In this document: in pieces, positions 21,731 through 34,139 of the stretch
Layout: each line of letters starts with the position of its first letter
Numbering within the stretch: position 1 is the stretch's first letter
Assembly: GCA_022605955.1 (NCBI GenBank)
Contig: JAKCOZ010000003.1
Span: 7,325,331-7,389,330, forward strand
Reading direction: 5' to 3'
Length of the DNA stretch: 64,000 nt
Source of the DNA: Rallus limicola
Lineage: Eukaryota; Chordata; Aves; Gruiformes; Rallidae
The notes under the pieces: generated by a model
The model's input: only the letters and a program-made list of their open reading frames with translations
The model's database searches: none
What the model was told of the DNA's origin: nothing
Position numbers and translations under genes: made by a program

Positions 21731-24197
21731 ATGAAGCTGCTCTTCTTCCTCGTTCTGCTGTCCTTGTACCGCCTTGTGCAGGCCACAGGGAATAGCTGCT
21801 GGTAAGCGGCCCATGGCTCCTGGAGGGAGGGAGGGAGCATGGGCAAGCCTTATGGGAGTCACTGGAGGGTGCCCGCTTGACCCCCGTGGCCACGCCACAG
21901 CTTCCCAAACCCCCTGTGGGAGCCTCAGGTCTTTGCCTGCACCCAGGCTGCTGGCACCGCTGGTCTAAGGGGCTAAAGCCCAAACAGGGGTGGACAGACG
22001 CACGCCCCATGGGGTTCCCTGGCCCTGCTGTCCGTACAGCACCTTGCGGGGAGGGAAGATGCCTGACCTGCAGCCTGAATGGCAAGCCATCGAGCAGGAC
22101 AGTAACGATCTTCTGCTTGCAGGACCTGTGGGCACCGGCCCATGGCCCGGAACTTTGCCATGTCGCGTGTTGTGGGTGGCACAGATGCCCCGAAGGGAGC
22201 CTGGCCCTGGATTGTCAGCATCCAGAATCCCTGGAACGAAGGCACAGGGCATCTATGCGGAGGGTCCCTGATCCACCCACAGTGGGTCCTCACAGCAGCC
22301 CACTGCTTCAACGACGCCTGGTAAGGAGGAGCAGGGAACAGCACACAACACTCCCAGCTGCCCTGCCCACAGCACCCCGGGCTACCCCCATCCCACTCCA
22401 TCCCATCCCACTCCATCCCATCCCATCCCATCCCATCCCATCCCATCCCATCCCATCCCATCCCACTCCATCCCATCCCATCCCATCCCATCCCAATCCA
22501 TCCCGTTCCATTGGCCTGCCATACGCCCACTGGCTAGACTCTCCCCAGCCGTGCTGAGAGAGACTGCTCGGGAGAAAGCTGGGCTCGCACCACTGCTTCC
22601 CAGCAGGCTCCAGCTCCACGTTCCTTGTGCCCAAGGCGTGCTAGGGCGGTCGCACCCTCCGTAGCACCGCTTTTCTCTCTACATTGTCAAGAGCGGGTGG
22701 CAGGCAACGGCTGGGCTGTGACAGCACGTGGTTCCGCTGGCTCTGAGCGCTGACTCTGTCTGCCTTCCAGGAACGTCGCCACGTGGCACGTGGTCATCGG
22801 TGCCACGCACTTGACTCAGCTGGGCCCCGAGGCCCAAGTGCGCGGTATCCGGCAGGTGATTTTTCACGAGCACTACAACAACATCACACAAAAGAACGAC
22901 ATTGCGCTTATGGAACTGGACCAGCCTGTCCAGTGCAATGACTACGTCCAGCTCGCCTGCGTGCCTGATGCCTCGCTGAGAGTGTCAGAGCTGACCAACT
23001 GCTACGTCAGCGGCTGGGGCGCCAGAACTGCAAGATGTGAGTTCCCGAGCACTCCTTGTGTCCTGAGGGCAAGCGTGGCACACTGGGGAGGCAGGCTGGG
23101 CTTTCAGGCAGCAGGGGCGAAATGTCCCCACAGTCAGCGTGCACGGGGACGTGTGCCTAGGGAGAGGAGGTGGGCCCGACCCATTAGCCAAAGCCAGACA
23201 GAAAGCAAACACCGCTACAATGCCTTGCGGCGGCCAAGCCAAGCCGTAGGCAAGGGGCTCACCCCAGACCAGGGAGGAGAACCGGCAACGAGCTGCTGCG
23301 TTCTTTGCTCACAGCTGCAGGACCCATCGACGAGAATATGCTGCAGGAGGCCAAGGTCCCACTCATCGACCTCCAGCAGTGTAACAGCACCATGTGGTAC
23401 CGAGGCCGCATCCACAGCGACAACCTGTGTGCTGGCTATCCCCAGGGTGGCATCGACACCTGCCAGGTAGGAGCGTGCGACAAACCGGCCCCCAGCACCA
23501 GCGGCAGCCCCGTCACAACAGCCCAGGAGTGTCCCGGCGTGGGCTTGGCCTGGCAAGTCACCTTCCCAGCGCTGCCGGGACTCGCCTCTCCTTCCCCATG
23601 GGCACATCCTTGCCCGGTGCCCCGCCTTGGCCCACCTAGGCCTCTTGGCAGGCTGCAGGCCTACATCCCAGTCCTGGCAGAGGAGTCTTCTGCGCATCCA
23701 GCATCACTGCGGAGAGCTGAGGGAGAGCCAGTCCCCTCTCCGGGCAAGGGAGGGAGCTCTGGCTCCTGGGAAGGAGCCAGCAGGAGTGCTGACAGTGGCC
23801 ACCCAACACCACCTTCATGCTCTCTCCTTCCCCGCAGGGTGACAGCGGTGGTCCCCTCAACTGCCAGGACAAGAGCGCCCAGTACTTCTGGCTCGTGGGA
23901 GTGACCAGCTGGGGCACAGGCTGTGCACGAGCAAGGCGGCCTGGCGTGTACACCTCCACCCAGCACTACTATGACTGGATCCTGGTCCAGATGGGAGCGC
24001 ACACCGCAGCCGGGGGTACCCCGACAGCACAGGCGGGGACCCACTTCCTCACCACCTCAAGGCCCTGGCAGAAGCCAGACCCAACACCAGCTCTGGCGGG
24101 TGGGTCTACCTCCTGCCCACTTCCTGTCCAGAAGCTGGTGCAATTCGTCACTGGGGTGCGGGAGCTCCTGCAGGGCCTGTGGTTAGAAAAGGCCTGA
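21731..24197 (+). CDS. ACR: Acrosin-like serine protease, copy 2 (5 exons, 348 aa)
   Basis: Exons 21731-21801, 22123-22320, 22771-23036, 23315-23466 and 23838-24197. All junctions are GT-AG and the 1,047-nt frame is intact. It lacks one Leu codon in the signal peptide compared with the other copies. The activation site Arg-Val-Val-Gly-Gly, the His/Asp/Ser triad and the S1 Asp are all kept. It is intermediate in sequence: it shares Met38 and Gly116 (copy 1 numbering) with copy 1, but Arg34, Ala90, Phe122, Met206, His213, Asp215 and His285 with copies 3-5. Its upstream flank still has the long integrase fragment, which copies 3-5 lack. Poly(A) signal at 24353-24358. Confidence 0.92.
22385..22511 (+). 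repeat. CATCC pentamer minisatellite in intron 2, copy 2
   Basis: 127 bp of CATCC units with CACTC interruptions, two units longer than in copy 1. Confidence 0.95.
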
Positions 24198-24540
24198 GGA
24201 AGCAGGAGGGCCGGGATCCACGCCCGGCAGCATGGTTCCACCGCTGTCTGCTGCTGGGCCAGTGGCCTCTGACGCTGCATGTCAGAGGCCTGCTCTGTTT
24301 CACCCACACTCTTTGGGTTTTCACACAGTTGCTGATTTCAGCTTGTTTTTGAAATAAAGTTGCCCGTTTTCACAGTTCAGCACGCTTCGCACAAGTCTCC
24401 TGGGCAAGGGCAAGCGCTGCCACGTTCCGCACGGCCAAAATCCAGCCGCAGTCACGTAGGGCACAAAGGGGAAGAGTCACTTGAAAGGGCTGCAAGCACG
24501 TCAGCTCGGAGAGGAGGTTGCTCGCAGCCACGTTGGGTGG

Positions 24541-24664
24541 GACAATTGTGGGACATGACCTATGTTACAGGGACAGCACCTTTGCCTGCAGGCCCGGCCA
24601 TAGTGGAACATACGAATCAGACTCTCAATCCTTGGGCCTTTCTTCAAAAGCAGAGCTGTTAGCG
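24541..24664 (+). pseudogene. Short integrase fragment at the copy 2/3 junction
   Basis: The acrosin 3' flank (GGTTGGGTGGGA) joins directly to the Glu block of the integrase remnant (from CAATTGTGGGACA on). This same breakpoint recurs at 27850 and 31159. Confidence 0.8.
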
Positions 24665-24896
24665 AAACAGGTCACTACGTTTACGCCTAAACTCTAGAGT
24701 GTCAAAGCACTGACCCAAACACATTTCTGTCCCCATGACAATTCGTCTTTATGGGTATCCCCAGGGGTGTCTGAGCCCCACTTCTGCCTCCCCTTCAGCT
24801 TGGAACCTCCCATGATGCGCACCCTCCCCTCCCCCACAACCCCCCCTCCGCCTCACCCCCATGGGCTGTGCCCAGCCCCTGGAACCAGCGGCTCTG

Positions 24897-24904
24897 TGAC
24901 ATCA
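24897..24904 (+). promoter_or_regulatory. CRE-like octamer, acrosin copy 3
   Basis: TGACATCA at the conserved position, 130 bp before the ATG. Confidence 0.35.
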
Positions 24905-25033
24905 GCCCCGTGGCCAAGGCTACCCCAGGCTACGGGAGTACTGCAGGCATTCTGTCAGCTGCTGCGCTGCGGGTAACAAGCTCTGCTTGGTTCTTGCAGC
25001 TGCCGCTTGCTTCTGCTGCTCCTGCTGGCAGCC

Positions 25034-27506
25034 ATGAAGCTGCTTCTCTTCTTCCTCGTTCTGCTGTCCTTGTACCGCCTTGTGCAGGCCACAGGGAATA
25101 GCTGCTGGTAAGCGGCCCGTGGCTCCTGGAGGGAGGGAGGGAGCATGGGCAAGCCTTATGGGAGTCACTGGAGGGTGCCCGCTTGACCCCCGTGGCCACG
25201 CCACAGCTTCCCGAACCCCCTGTGGGAGCCTCAGGTCTTTGCCAGCACCCAGGCTGCTGGCACCGCTGGTCTAAGGGGCTAAAGCCCAAACAGGGGTGGA
25301 CAGACGCACGCCCCATGGGGTTCCCTGGCCCTGCTGTCCGTACAGCACCTTGCGGGGAGGGAAGATGCCTGACCTGCAGCCTGAATGGCAGCAAGCCATC
25401 GAGCAGGACAGTAACGATCTTCTGCTTGCAGGACCTGTGGGCACCGGCCCATGGCCCGGAACTTTGCCACGTCGCGTGTTGTGGGTGGCACAGATGCCCC
25501 GAAGGGAGCCTGGCCCTGGATTGTCAGCATCCAGAATCCCTGGAACGAAGGCACAGGGCATCTATGCGGAGGGTCCCTGATCCACCCACAGTGGGTCCTC
25601 ACAGCAGCCCACTGCTTCAACGACGCCTGGTAAGGAGGAGCAGGGAACAGCACACAACACTCCCAGCTGCCCTGCCCACAGCACCCCGGGCTACCCCCAT
25701 CCCACTCCATCCCATCCCACTCCATCCCATCCCATCCCATCCCATCCCATCCCATCCCATCCCATCCCATCCCACTCCATCCCATCCCATCCCATCCCAT
25801 CCCAATCCATCCCGTTCCATTGGCCTGCCATACGCCCACTGGCTAGACTCTCCCCAGCCGTGCTGAGAGAGACTGCTCGGGAGAAAGCTGGGCTCGCACC
25901 ACTGCTTCCCAGCAGGCTCCAGCTCCACGTTCCTTGTGCCCAAGGCGTGCTAGGGCGGTCGCACCCTCCGTAGCACCGCTTTTCTCTCTACATTGTCAAG
26001 AGCGGGTGGCAGGCAACGGCTGGGCTGTGACAGCACGTGGTTCCGCTGGCTCTGAGCGCTGACTCTGTCTGCCTTCCAGGAACGTCGCCACGTGGCACGT
26101 GGTCATCGGTGCCACGCACTTGACTCAGCTGGGCCCCGAGGCCCAAGTGCGCAGTATCCGGCAGGTGATTTTTCACGAGCACTACAACAACATCACACAA
26201 AAGAACGACATTGCGCTTATGGAACTGGACCAGCCTGTCCAGTGCAATGACTACGTCCAGCTCGCCTGCGTGCCTGATGCCTCGCTGAGAGTGTCAGAGC
26301 TGACCAACTGCTACGTCAGCGGCTGGGGCGCCAGAACTGCAAGATGTGAGTTCCCGAGCACTCCTTGTGTCCTGAGGGCAAGCGTGGCACACTGGGGAGG
26401 CAGGCTGGGCTTTCAGGCAGCAGGGGCGAAATGTCCCCACAGTCAGCGTGCACGGGGACGTGTGCCTAGGGAGAGGAGGTGGGCCCGACCCATTAGCCAA
26501 AGCCAGACAGAAAGCAAACACCGCTACAATGCCTTGCGGCGGCCAAGCCAAGCCGTAGGCAAGGGGCTCACCCCAGACCAGGGAGGAGAACCGGCAACGA
26601 GCTGCTGCGTTCTTTGCTCACAGCTGCAGGACCCATCGACGAGAATATGCTGCAGGAGGCCAAGGTCCCACTCATCGACCTCCAGCAGTGTAACAGCACC
26701 ATGTGGTACCGAGGCCGCATCCACAGCGACAACCTGTGTGCTGGCTATCCCCAGGGTGGCATCGACACCTGCCAGGTAGGAGCGTGCGACAAACCGGCCC
26801 CCAGCACCAGCGGCAGCCCCGTCACAACAGCCCAGGAGTGTCCCGGCGTGGGCTTGGCCTGGCAAGTCACCTTCCCAGCGCTGCCGGGACTCGCCTCTCC
26901 TTCCCCATGGGCACATCCTTGCCCGGTGCCCCGCCTTGGCCCACCTAGGCCTCTTGGCAGGCTGCAGGCCCACATCCCAGTCCTGGCAGAGGAGTCTTCT
27001 GCGCATCCAGCATCACTGCGGAGAGCTGAGGGAGAGCCAGTCCCCTCTCCGGGCAAGGGAGGGAGCTCTGGCTCCTGGGAAGGAGCCAGCAGGAGTGCTG
27101 ACAGTGGCCACCCAACACCACCTTCATGCTCTCTCCTTCCCCGCAGGGTGACAGCGGTGGTCCCCTCAACTGCCAGGACAAGAGCGCCCAGTACTTCTGG
27201 CTCGTGGGAGTGACCAGCTGGGGCACAGGCTGTGCACGAGCAAGGCGGCCTGGCGTGTACACCTCCACCCAGCACTACTATGACTGGATCCTGGTCCAGA
27301 TGGGAGCGCACACCACAGCCGGGGGTACCCCGACAGCACAGGCGGGGACCCACTTCCTCACCACCTCAAGGCCCTGGCAGAAGCCAGACCCAACACCAGC
27401 TCTGGCGGGTGGGTCTACCTCCTGCCCACTTCCTGTCCAGAAGCTGGTGCAATTCGTCACTGGGGTGCGGGAGCTCCTGCAGGGCCTGTGGTTAGAAAAG
27501 GCCTGA
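25034..27506 (+). CDS. ACR: Acrosin-like serine protease, copy 3 (5 exons, 349 aa)
   Basis: Exons 25034-25107, 25432-25629, 26080-26345, 26624-26775 and 27147-27506, with an intact frame and canonical splice sites. All protease hallmarks are present (activation Arg40, His85, Asp134, Asp227, Ser233). Relative to copy 1 it has Tyr14, Arg34, Thr38, Ala90, Ser116, Phe122, Met206, His213, Asp215, His285 and Thr287. Every frame I compared is identical to copy 4, one 3,309-bp period downstream. Poly(A) signal at 27662-27667. Confidence 0.92.
25694..25820 (+). repeat. CATCC pentamer minisatellite in intron 2, copy 3
   Basis: 127 bp, same unit pattern as copies 2 and 4. Confidence 0.95.
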
Positions 27507-27849
27507 GGAAGCAGGAGGGCCGGGATCCACGCCCGGCAGCATGGTTCCACCGCTGTCTGCTGCTGGGCCAGTGGCCTCTGACGCTGCATGTCAGAGGCCT
27601 GCTCTGTTTCACCCACACTCTTTGGGTTTTCACACAGTTGCTGATTTCAGCTTGTTTTTGAAATAAAGTTGCCCGTTTTCACAGTTCAGCACGCTTCGCA
27701 CAATTCTCCTGGGCAAGGGCAAGCGCTGCCACGTTCTGCACGGCCAAAATCCAGCCGCAGTCACGTAGGGCACAAAGGGGAAGAGTCACTCAAAAGGGCT
27801 GCAAGCACGTCAGCTCGGAGAGGAGGTTGCTCGCAGCCACGGTGGGTGG

Positions 27850-27973
27850 GACAATTGTGGGACATGACCTATGTTACAGGGACAGCACCTTTGCCTGCAG
27901 GCCCGGCCATAGTGGAACATACGAATCAGACTCTCAATCCTTGGGCCTTTCTTCAAAAGCAGAGCTGTTAGCG
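27850..27973 (+). pseudogene. Short integrase fragment at the copy 3/4 junction
   Basis: Same breakpoint as at 24541: acrosin 3' flank fused to the integrase Glu block, then the stop codon that ends the frame. Confidence 0.8.
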
Positions 27974-28205
27974 AAACAGGTCACTACGTTTACGCCTAAA
28001 CTCTAGAGTGTCAAAGCACTGACCCAAACACATTTCTGTCCCCATGACAATTCGTCTTTATGGGTATCCCCAGGGGTGTCTGAGCCCCACTTCTGCCTCC
28101 CCTTCAGCTTGGAACCTCCCATGATGCGCACCCTCCCCTCCCCCACAACCCCCCCTCCGCCTCACCCCCATGGGCTGTGCCCAGCCCCTGGAACCAGCGG
28201 CTCTG

Positions 28206-28213
28206 TGACATCA
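28206..28213 (+). promoter_or_regulatory. CRE-like octamer, acrosin copy 4
   Basis: TGACATCA at the conserved position, 130 bp before the ATG. Confidence 0.35.
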
Positions 28214-28342
28214 GCCCCGTGGCCAAGGCTACCCCAGGCTACGGGAGTACTGCAGGCATTCTGTCAGCTGCTGCGCTGCGGGTAACAAGCTCTGCTTGGT
28301 TCTTGCAGCTGCCGCTTGCTTCTGCTGCTCCTGCTGGCAGCC

Positions 28343-30815
28343 ATGAAGCTGCTTCTCTTCTTCCTCGTTCTGCTGTCCTTGTACCGCCTTGTGCAGGCCA
28401 CAGGGAATAGCTGCTGGTAAGCGGCCCGTGGCTCCTGGAGGGAGGGAGGGAGCATGGGCAAGCCTTATGGGAGTCACTGGAGGGTGCCCGCTTGACCCCC
28501 GTGGCCACGCCACAGCTTCCCGAACCCCCTGTGGGAGCCTCAGGTCTTTGCCAGCACCCAGGCTGCTGGCACCGCTGGTCTAAGGGGCTAAAGCCCAAAC
28601 AGGGGTGGACAGACGCACGCCCCATGGGGTTCCCTGGCCCTGCTGTCCGTACAGCACCTTGCGGGGAGGGAAGATGCCTGACCTGCAGCCTGAATGGCAG
28701 CAAGCCATCGAGCAGGACAGTAACGATCTTCTGCTTGCAGGACCTGTGGGCACCGGCCCATGGCCCGGAACTTTGCCACGTCGCGTGTTGTGGGTGGCAC
28801 AGATGCCCCGAAGGGAGCCTGGCCCTGGATTGTCAGCATCCAGAATCCCTGGAACGAAGGCACAGGGCATCTATGCGGAGGGTCCCTGATCCACCCACAG
28901 TGGGTCCTCACAGCAGCCCACTGCTTCAACGACGCCTGGTAAGGAGGAGCAGGGAACAGCACACAACACTCCCAGCTGCCCTGCCCACAGCACCCCGGGC
29001 TACCCCCATCCCACTCCATCCCATCCCACTCCATCCCATCCCATCCCATCCCATCCCATCCCATCCCATCCCATCCCATCCCACTCCATCCCATCCCATC
29101 CCATCCCATCCCAATCCATCCCGTTCCATTGGCCTGCCATACGCCCACTGGCTAGACTCTCCCCAGCCGTGCTGAGAGAGACTGCTCGGGAGAAAGCTGG
29201 GCTCGCACCACTGCTTCCCAGCAGGCTCCAGCTCCACGTTCCTTGTGCCCAAGGCGTGCTAGGGCGGTCGCACCCTCCGTAGCACCGCTTTTCTCTCTAC
29301 ATTGTCAAGAGCGGGTGGCAGGCAACGGCTGGGCTGTGACAGCACGTGGTTCCGCTGGCTCTGAGCGCTGACTCTGTCTGCCTTCCAGGAACGTCGCCAC
29401 GTGGCACGTGGTCATCGGTGCCACGCACTTGACTCAGCTGGGCCCCGAGGCCCAAGTGCGCAGTATCCGGCAGGTGATTTTTCACGAGCACTACAACAAC
29501 ATCACACAAAAGAACGACATTGCGCTTATGGAACTGGACCAGCCTGTCCAGTGCAATGACTACGTCCAGCTCGCCTGCGTGCCTGATGCCTCGCTGAGAG
29601 TGTCAGAGCTGACCAACTGCTACGTCAGCGGCTGGGGCGCCAGAACTGCAAGATGTGAGTTCCCGAGCACTCCTTGTGTCCTGAGGGCAAGCGTGGCACA
29701 CTGGGGAGGCAGGCTGGGCTTTCAGGCAGCAGGGGCGAAATGTCCCCACAGTCAGCGTGCACGGGGACGTGTGCCTAGGGAGAGGAGGTGGGCCCGACCC
29801 ATTAGCCAAAGCCAGACAGAAAGCAAACACCGCTACAATGCCTTGCGGCGGCCAAGCCAAGCCGTAGGCAAGGGGCTCACCCCAGACCAGGGAGGAGAAC
29901 CGGCAACGAGCTGCTGCGTTCTTTGCTCACAGCTGCAGGACCCATCGACGAGAATATGCTGCAGGAGGCCAAGGTCCCACTCATCGACCTCCAGCAGTGT
30001 AACAGCACCATGTGGTACCGAGGCCGCATCCACAGCGACAACCTGTGTGCTGGCTATCCCCAGGGTGGCATCGACACCTGCCAGGTAGGAGCGTGCGACA
30101 AACCGGCCCCCAGCACCAGCGGCAGCCCCGTCACAACAGCCCAGGAGTGTCCCGGCGTGGGCTTGGCCTGGCAAGTCACCTTCCCAGCGCTGCCGGGACT
30201 CGCCTCTCCTTCCCCATGGGCACATCCTTGCCCGGTGCCCCGCCTTGGCCCACCTAGGCCTCTTGGCAGGCTGCAGGCCCACATCCCAGTCCTGGCAGAG
30301 GAGTCTTCTGCGCATCCAGCATCACTGCGGAGAGCTGAGGGAGAGCCAGTCCCCTCTCCGGGCAAGGGAGGGAGCTCTGGCTCCTGGGAAGGAGCCAGCA
30401 GGAGTGCTGACAGTGGCCACCCAACACCACCTTCATGCTCTCTCCTTCCCCGCAGGGTGACAGCGGTGGTCCCCTCAACTGCCAGGACAAGAGCGCCCAG
30501 TACTTCTGGCTCGTGGGAGTGACCAGCTGGGGCACAGGCTGTGCACGAGCAAGGCGGCCTGGCGTGTACACCTCCACCCAGCACTACTATGACTGGATCC
30601 TGGTCCAGATGGGAGCGCACACCACAGCCGGGGGTACCCCGACAGCACAGGCGGGGACCCACTTCCTCACCACCTCAAGGCCCTGGCAGAAGCCAGACCC
30701 AACACCAGCTCTGGCGGGTGGGTCTACCTCCTGCCCACTTCCTGTCCAGAAGCTGGTGCAATTCGTCACTGGGGTGCGGGAGCTCCTGCAGGGCCTGTGG
30801 TTAGAAAAGGCCTGA
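28343..30815 (+). CDS. ACR: Acrosin-like serine protease, copy 4 (5 exons, 349 aa)
   Basis: Exons 28343-28416, 28741-28938, 29389-29654, 29933-30084 and 30456-30815. The frame is intact, with the same catalytic triad, S1 Asp and activation site as copy 3. Every exon lies exactly 3,309 bp after its counterpart in copy 3, and the introns keep the same length, so this is either a very young duplicate or an assembly repeat. Poly(A) signal at 30971-30976. Confidence 0.92.
29003..29129 (+). repeat. CATCC pentamer minisatellite in intron 2, copy 4
   Basis: 127 bp, identical in pattern to copy 3. Confidence 0.95.
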
Positions 30816-31158
30816 GGAAGCAGGAGGGCCGGGATCCACGCCCGGCAGCATGGTTCCACCGCTGTCTGCTGCTGGGCCAGTGGCCTCTGACGCTGCATGT
30901 CAGAGGCCTGCTCTGTTTCACCCACACTCTTTGGGTTTTCACACAGTTGCTGATTTCAGCTTGTTTTTGAAATAAAGTTGCCCGTTTTCACAGTTCAGCA
31001 CGCTTCGCACAATTCTCCTGGGCAAGGGCAAGCGCTGCCACGTTCTGCACGGCCAAAATCCAGCCGCAGTCACGTAGGGCACAAAGGGGAAGAGTCACTC
31101 AAAAGGGCTGCAAGCACGTCAGCTCGGAGAGGAGGTTGCTCGCAGCCACGGTGGGTGG

Positions 31159-31282
31159 GACAATTGTGGGACATGACCTATGTTACAGGGACAGCACCTT
31201 TGCCTGCAGGCCCGGCCATAGTGGAACATACGAATCAGACTCTCAATCCTTGGGCCTTTCTTCAAAAGCAGAGCTGTTAGCG
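31159..31282 (+). pseudogene. Short integrase fragment at the copy 4/5 junction
   Basis: Third instance of the shared breakpoint between acrosin 3' flank and integrase Glu block. Confidence 0.8.
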
Positions 31283-31514
31283 AAACAGGTCACTACGTTT
31301 ACGCCTAAACTCTAGAGTGTCAAAGCACTGACCCAAACACATTTCTGTCCCCATGACAATTCGTCTTTATGGGTATCCCCAGGGGTGTCTGAGCCCCACT
31401 TCTGCCTCCCCTTCAGCTTGGAACCTCCCATGATGCGCACCCTCCCCTCCCCCACAACCCCCCCTCCGCCTCACCCCCATGGGCTGTGCCCAGCCCCTGG
31501 AACCAGCGGCTCTG

Positions 31515-31522
31515 TGACATCA
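31515..31522 (+). promoter_or_regulatory. CRE-like octamer, acrosin copy 5
   Basis: TGACATCA at the conserved position, 130 bp before the ATG. Confidence 0.35.
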
Positions 31523-31651
31523 GCCCCGTGGCCAAGGCTACCCCAGGCTACGGGAGTACTGCAGGCATTCTGTCAGCTGCTGCGCTGCGGGTAACAAGCT
31601 CTGCTTGGTTCTTGCAGCTGCCGCTTGCTTCTGCTGCTCCTGCTGGCAGCC

Positions 31652-34139
31652 ATGAAGCTGCTTCTCTTCTTCCTCGTTCTGCTGTCCTTGTACCGCCTTG
31701 TGCAGGCCACAGGGAATAGCTGCTGGTAAGCGGCCCGTGGCTCCTGGAGGGAGGGAGGGAGCATGGGCAAGCCTTATGGGAGTCACTGGAGGGTGCCCGC
31801 TTGACCCCCGTGGCCACGCCACAGCTTCCCGAACCCCCTGTGGGAGCCTCAGGTCTTTGCCAGCACCCAGGCTGCTGGCACCGCTGGTCTAAGGGGCTAA
31901 AGCCCAAACAGGGGTGGACAGACGCACGCCCCATGGGGTTCCCTGGCCCTGCTGTCCGTACAGCACCTTGCGGGGAGGGAAGATGCCTGACCTGCAGCCT
32001 GAATGGCAGCAAGCCATCGAGCAGGACAGTAACGATCTTCTGCTTGCAGGACCTGTGGGCACCGGCCCATGGCCCGGAACTTTGCCACGTCGCGTGTTGT
32101 GGGTGGCACAGATGCCCCGAAGGGAGCCTGGCCCTGGATTGTCAGCATCCAGAATCCCTGGAACGAAGGCACAGGGCATCTATGCGGAGGGTCCCTGATC
32201 CACCCACAGTGGGTCCTCACAGCAGCCCACTGCTTCAACGACGCCTGGTAAGGAGGAGCAGGGAACAGCACACAACACTCCCAGCTGCCCTGCCCACAGC
32301 ACCCCGGGCTACCCCCATCCCACTCCATCCCATCCCACTCCATCCCATCCCATCCCATCCCATCCCATCCCATCCCATCCCATCCCATCCCACTCCATCC
32401 CATCCCATCCCATCCCATCCCATCCCATCCCATCCCAATCCATCCCGTTCCATTGGCCTGCCATACGCCCACTGGCTAGACTCTCCCCAGCCGTGCTGAG
32501 AGAGACTGCTCGGGAGAAAGCTGGGCTCGCACCACTGCTTCCCAGCAGGCTCCAGCTCCACGTTCCTTGTGCCCAAGGCGTGCTAGGGCGGTCGCACCCT
32601 CCGTAGCACCGCTTTTCTCTCTGCCTTGTCAAGAGCGAGTGGCAGGCAACGGCTGGGCTGTGACAGCACGTGGTTCCGCTGGCTCTGAGCGCTGACTCTG
32701 TCTGCCTTCCAGGAACGTCGCCACGTGGCACGTGGTCATCGGTGCCACGCACTTGACTCAGCTGGGCCCCGAGGCCCAAGTGCGCAGTATCCGGCAGGTG
32801 ATTTTTCACGAGCACTACAACAACATCACACAAAAGAACGACATTGCGCTTATGGAACTGGACCAGCCTGTCCAGTGCAATGACTACGTCCAGCTCGCCT
32901 GCGTGCCTGATGCCTCGCTGAGAGTGTCAGAGCTGACCAACTGCTACGTCAGCGGCTGGGGCGCCAGAACTGCAAGATGTGAGTTCCCGAGCACTCCTTG
33001 TGTCCTGAGGGCAAGCGTGGCACACTGGGGAGGCAGGCTGGGCTTTCAGGCAGCAGGGGCGAAATGTCCCCACAGTCAGCGTGCACGGGGACGTGTGCCT
33101 AGGGAGAGGAGGTGGGCCCGACCCATTAGCCAAAGCCAGACAGAAAGCAAACACCGCTACAATGCCTTGCGGCGGCCAAGCCAAGCCGTAGGCAAGGGGC
33201 TCACCCCAGACCAGGGAGGAGAACCGGCAACGAGCTGCTGCGTTCTTTGCTCACAGCTGCAGGACCCATCGACGAGAATATGCTGCAGGAGGCCAAGGTC
33301 CCACTCATCGACCTCCAGCAGTGTAACAGCACCATGTGGTACCGAGGCCGCATCCACAGCGACAACCTGTGTGCTGGCTATCCCCAGGGTGGCATCGACA
33401 CCTGCCAGGTAGGAGCGTGCGACAAACCGGCCCCCAGCACCAGCGGCAGCCCCGTCACAACAGCCCAGGAGTGTCCCGGCGTGGGCTTGGCCTGGCAAGT
33501 CACCTTCCCAGCGCTGCCGGGACTCGCCTCTCCTTCCCCATGGGCACATCCTTGCCCGGTGCCCCGCCTTGGCCCACCTAGGCCTCTTGGCAGGCTGCAG
33601 GCCTACATCCCAGTCCTGGCAGAGGAGTCTTCTGCGCATCCAGCATCACTGCGGAGAGCTGAGGGAGAGCCAGTCCCCTCGCCGGGCAAGGGAGGGAGCT
33701 CTGGCTCCTGGGAAGGAGCCAGCAGGAGTGCTGACAGTGGCCACCCAACACCACCTTCATGCTCTCTCCTTCCCCGCAGGGTGACAGCGGTGGTCCCCTC
33801 AACTGCCAGGACAAGAGCGCCCAGTACTTCTGGCTCGTGGGAGTGACCAGCTGGGGCACAGGCTGTGCACGAGCAAGGCGGCCTGGCGTGTACACCTCCA
33901 CCCAGCACTACTATGACTGGATCCTGGTCCAGATGGGAGCGCACACCGCAGCCGGGGGTACCCCGACAGCACAGGCGGGGACCCACTTCCTCACCACCTC
34001 AAGGCCCTGGCAGAAGCCAGACCCAACACCAGCTCTGGCGGGTGGGTCTACCTCCTGCCCACTTCCTGTCCAGAAGCTGGTGCAATTCGTCACTGGGGTG
34101 CGGGAGCTCCTGCAGGGCCTGTGGTTAGAAAAGGCCTGA
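31652..34139 (+). CDS. ACR: Acrosin-like serine protease, copy 5 (5 exons, 349 aa)
   Basis: Exons 31652-31725, 32050-32247, 32713-32978, 33257-33408 and 33780-34139. The frame is intact with all catalytic residues. It is like copies 3 and 4 (Arg34, Thr38, Ser116) but has Ala287 as in copies 1 and 2. The intron 2 repeat is 15 bp longer. Intron positions match copy 1 at 32621 (GCCTTGTC) and copy 2 at 33602 (CTACATCCC), giving a mosaic look. Its 3' flank beyond about 34485 matches that of copy 1. Poly(A) signal at 34295-34300. Confidence 0.92.
32312..32453 (+). repeat. CATCC pentamer minisatellite in intron 2, copy 5
   Basis: 142 bp, three units longer than in copies 2-4. Confidence 0.95.
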
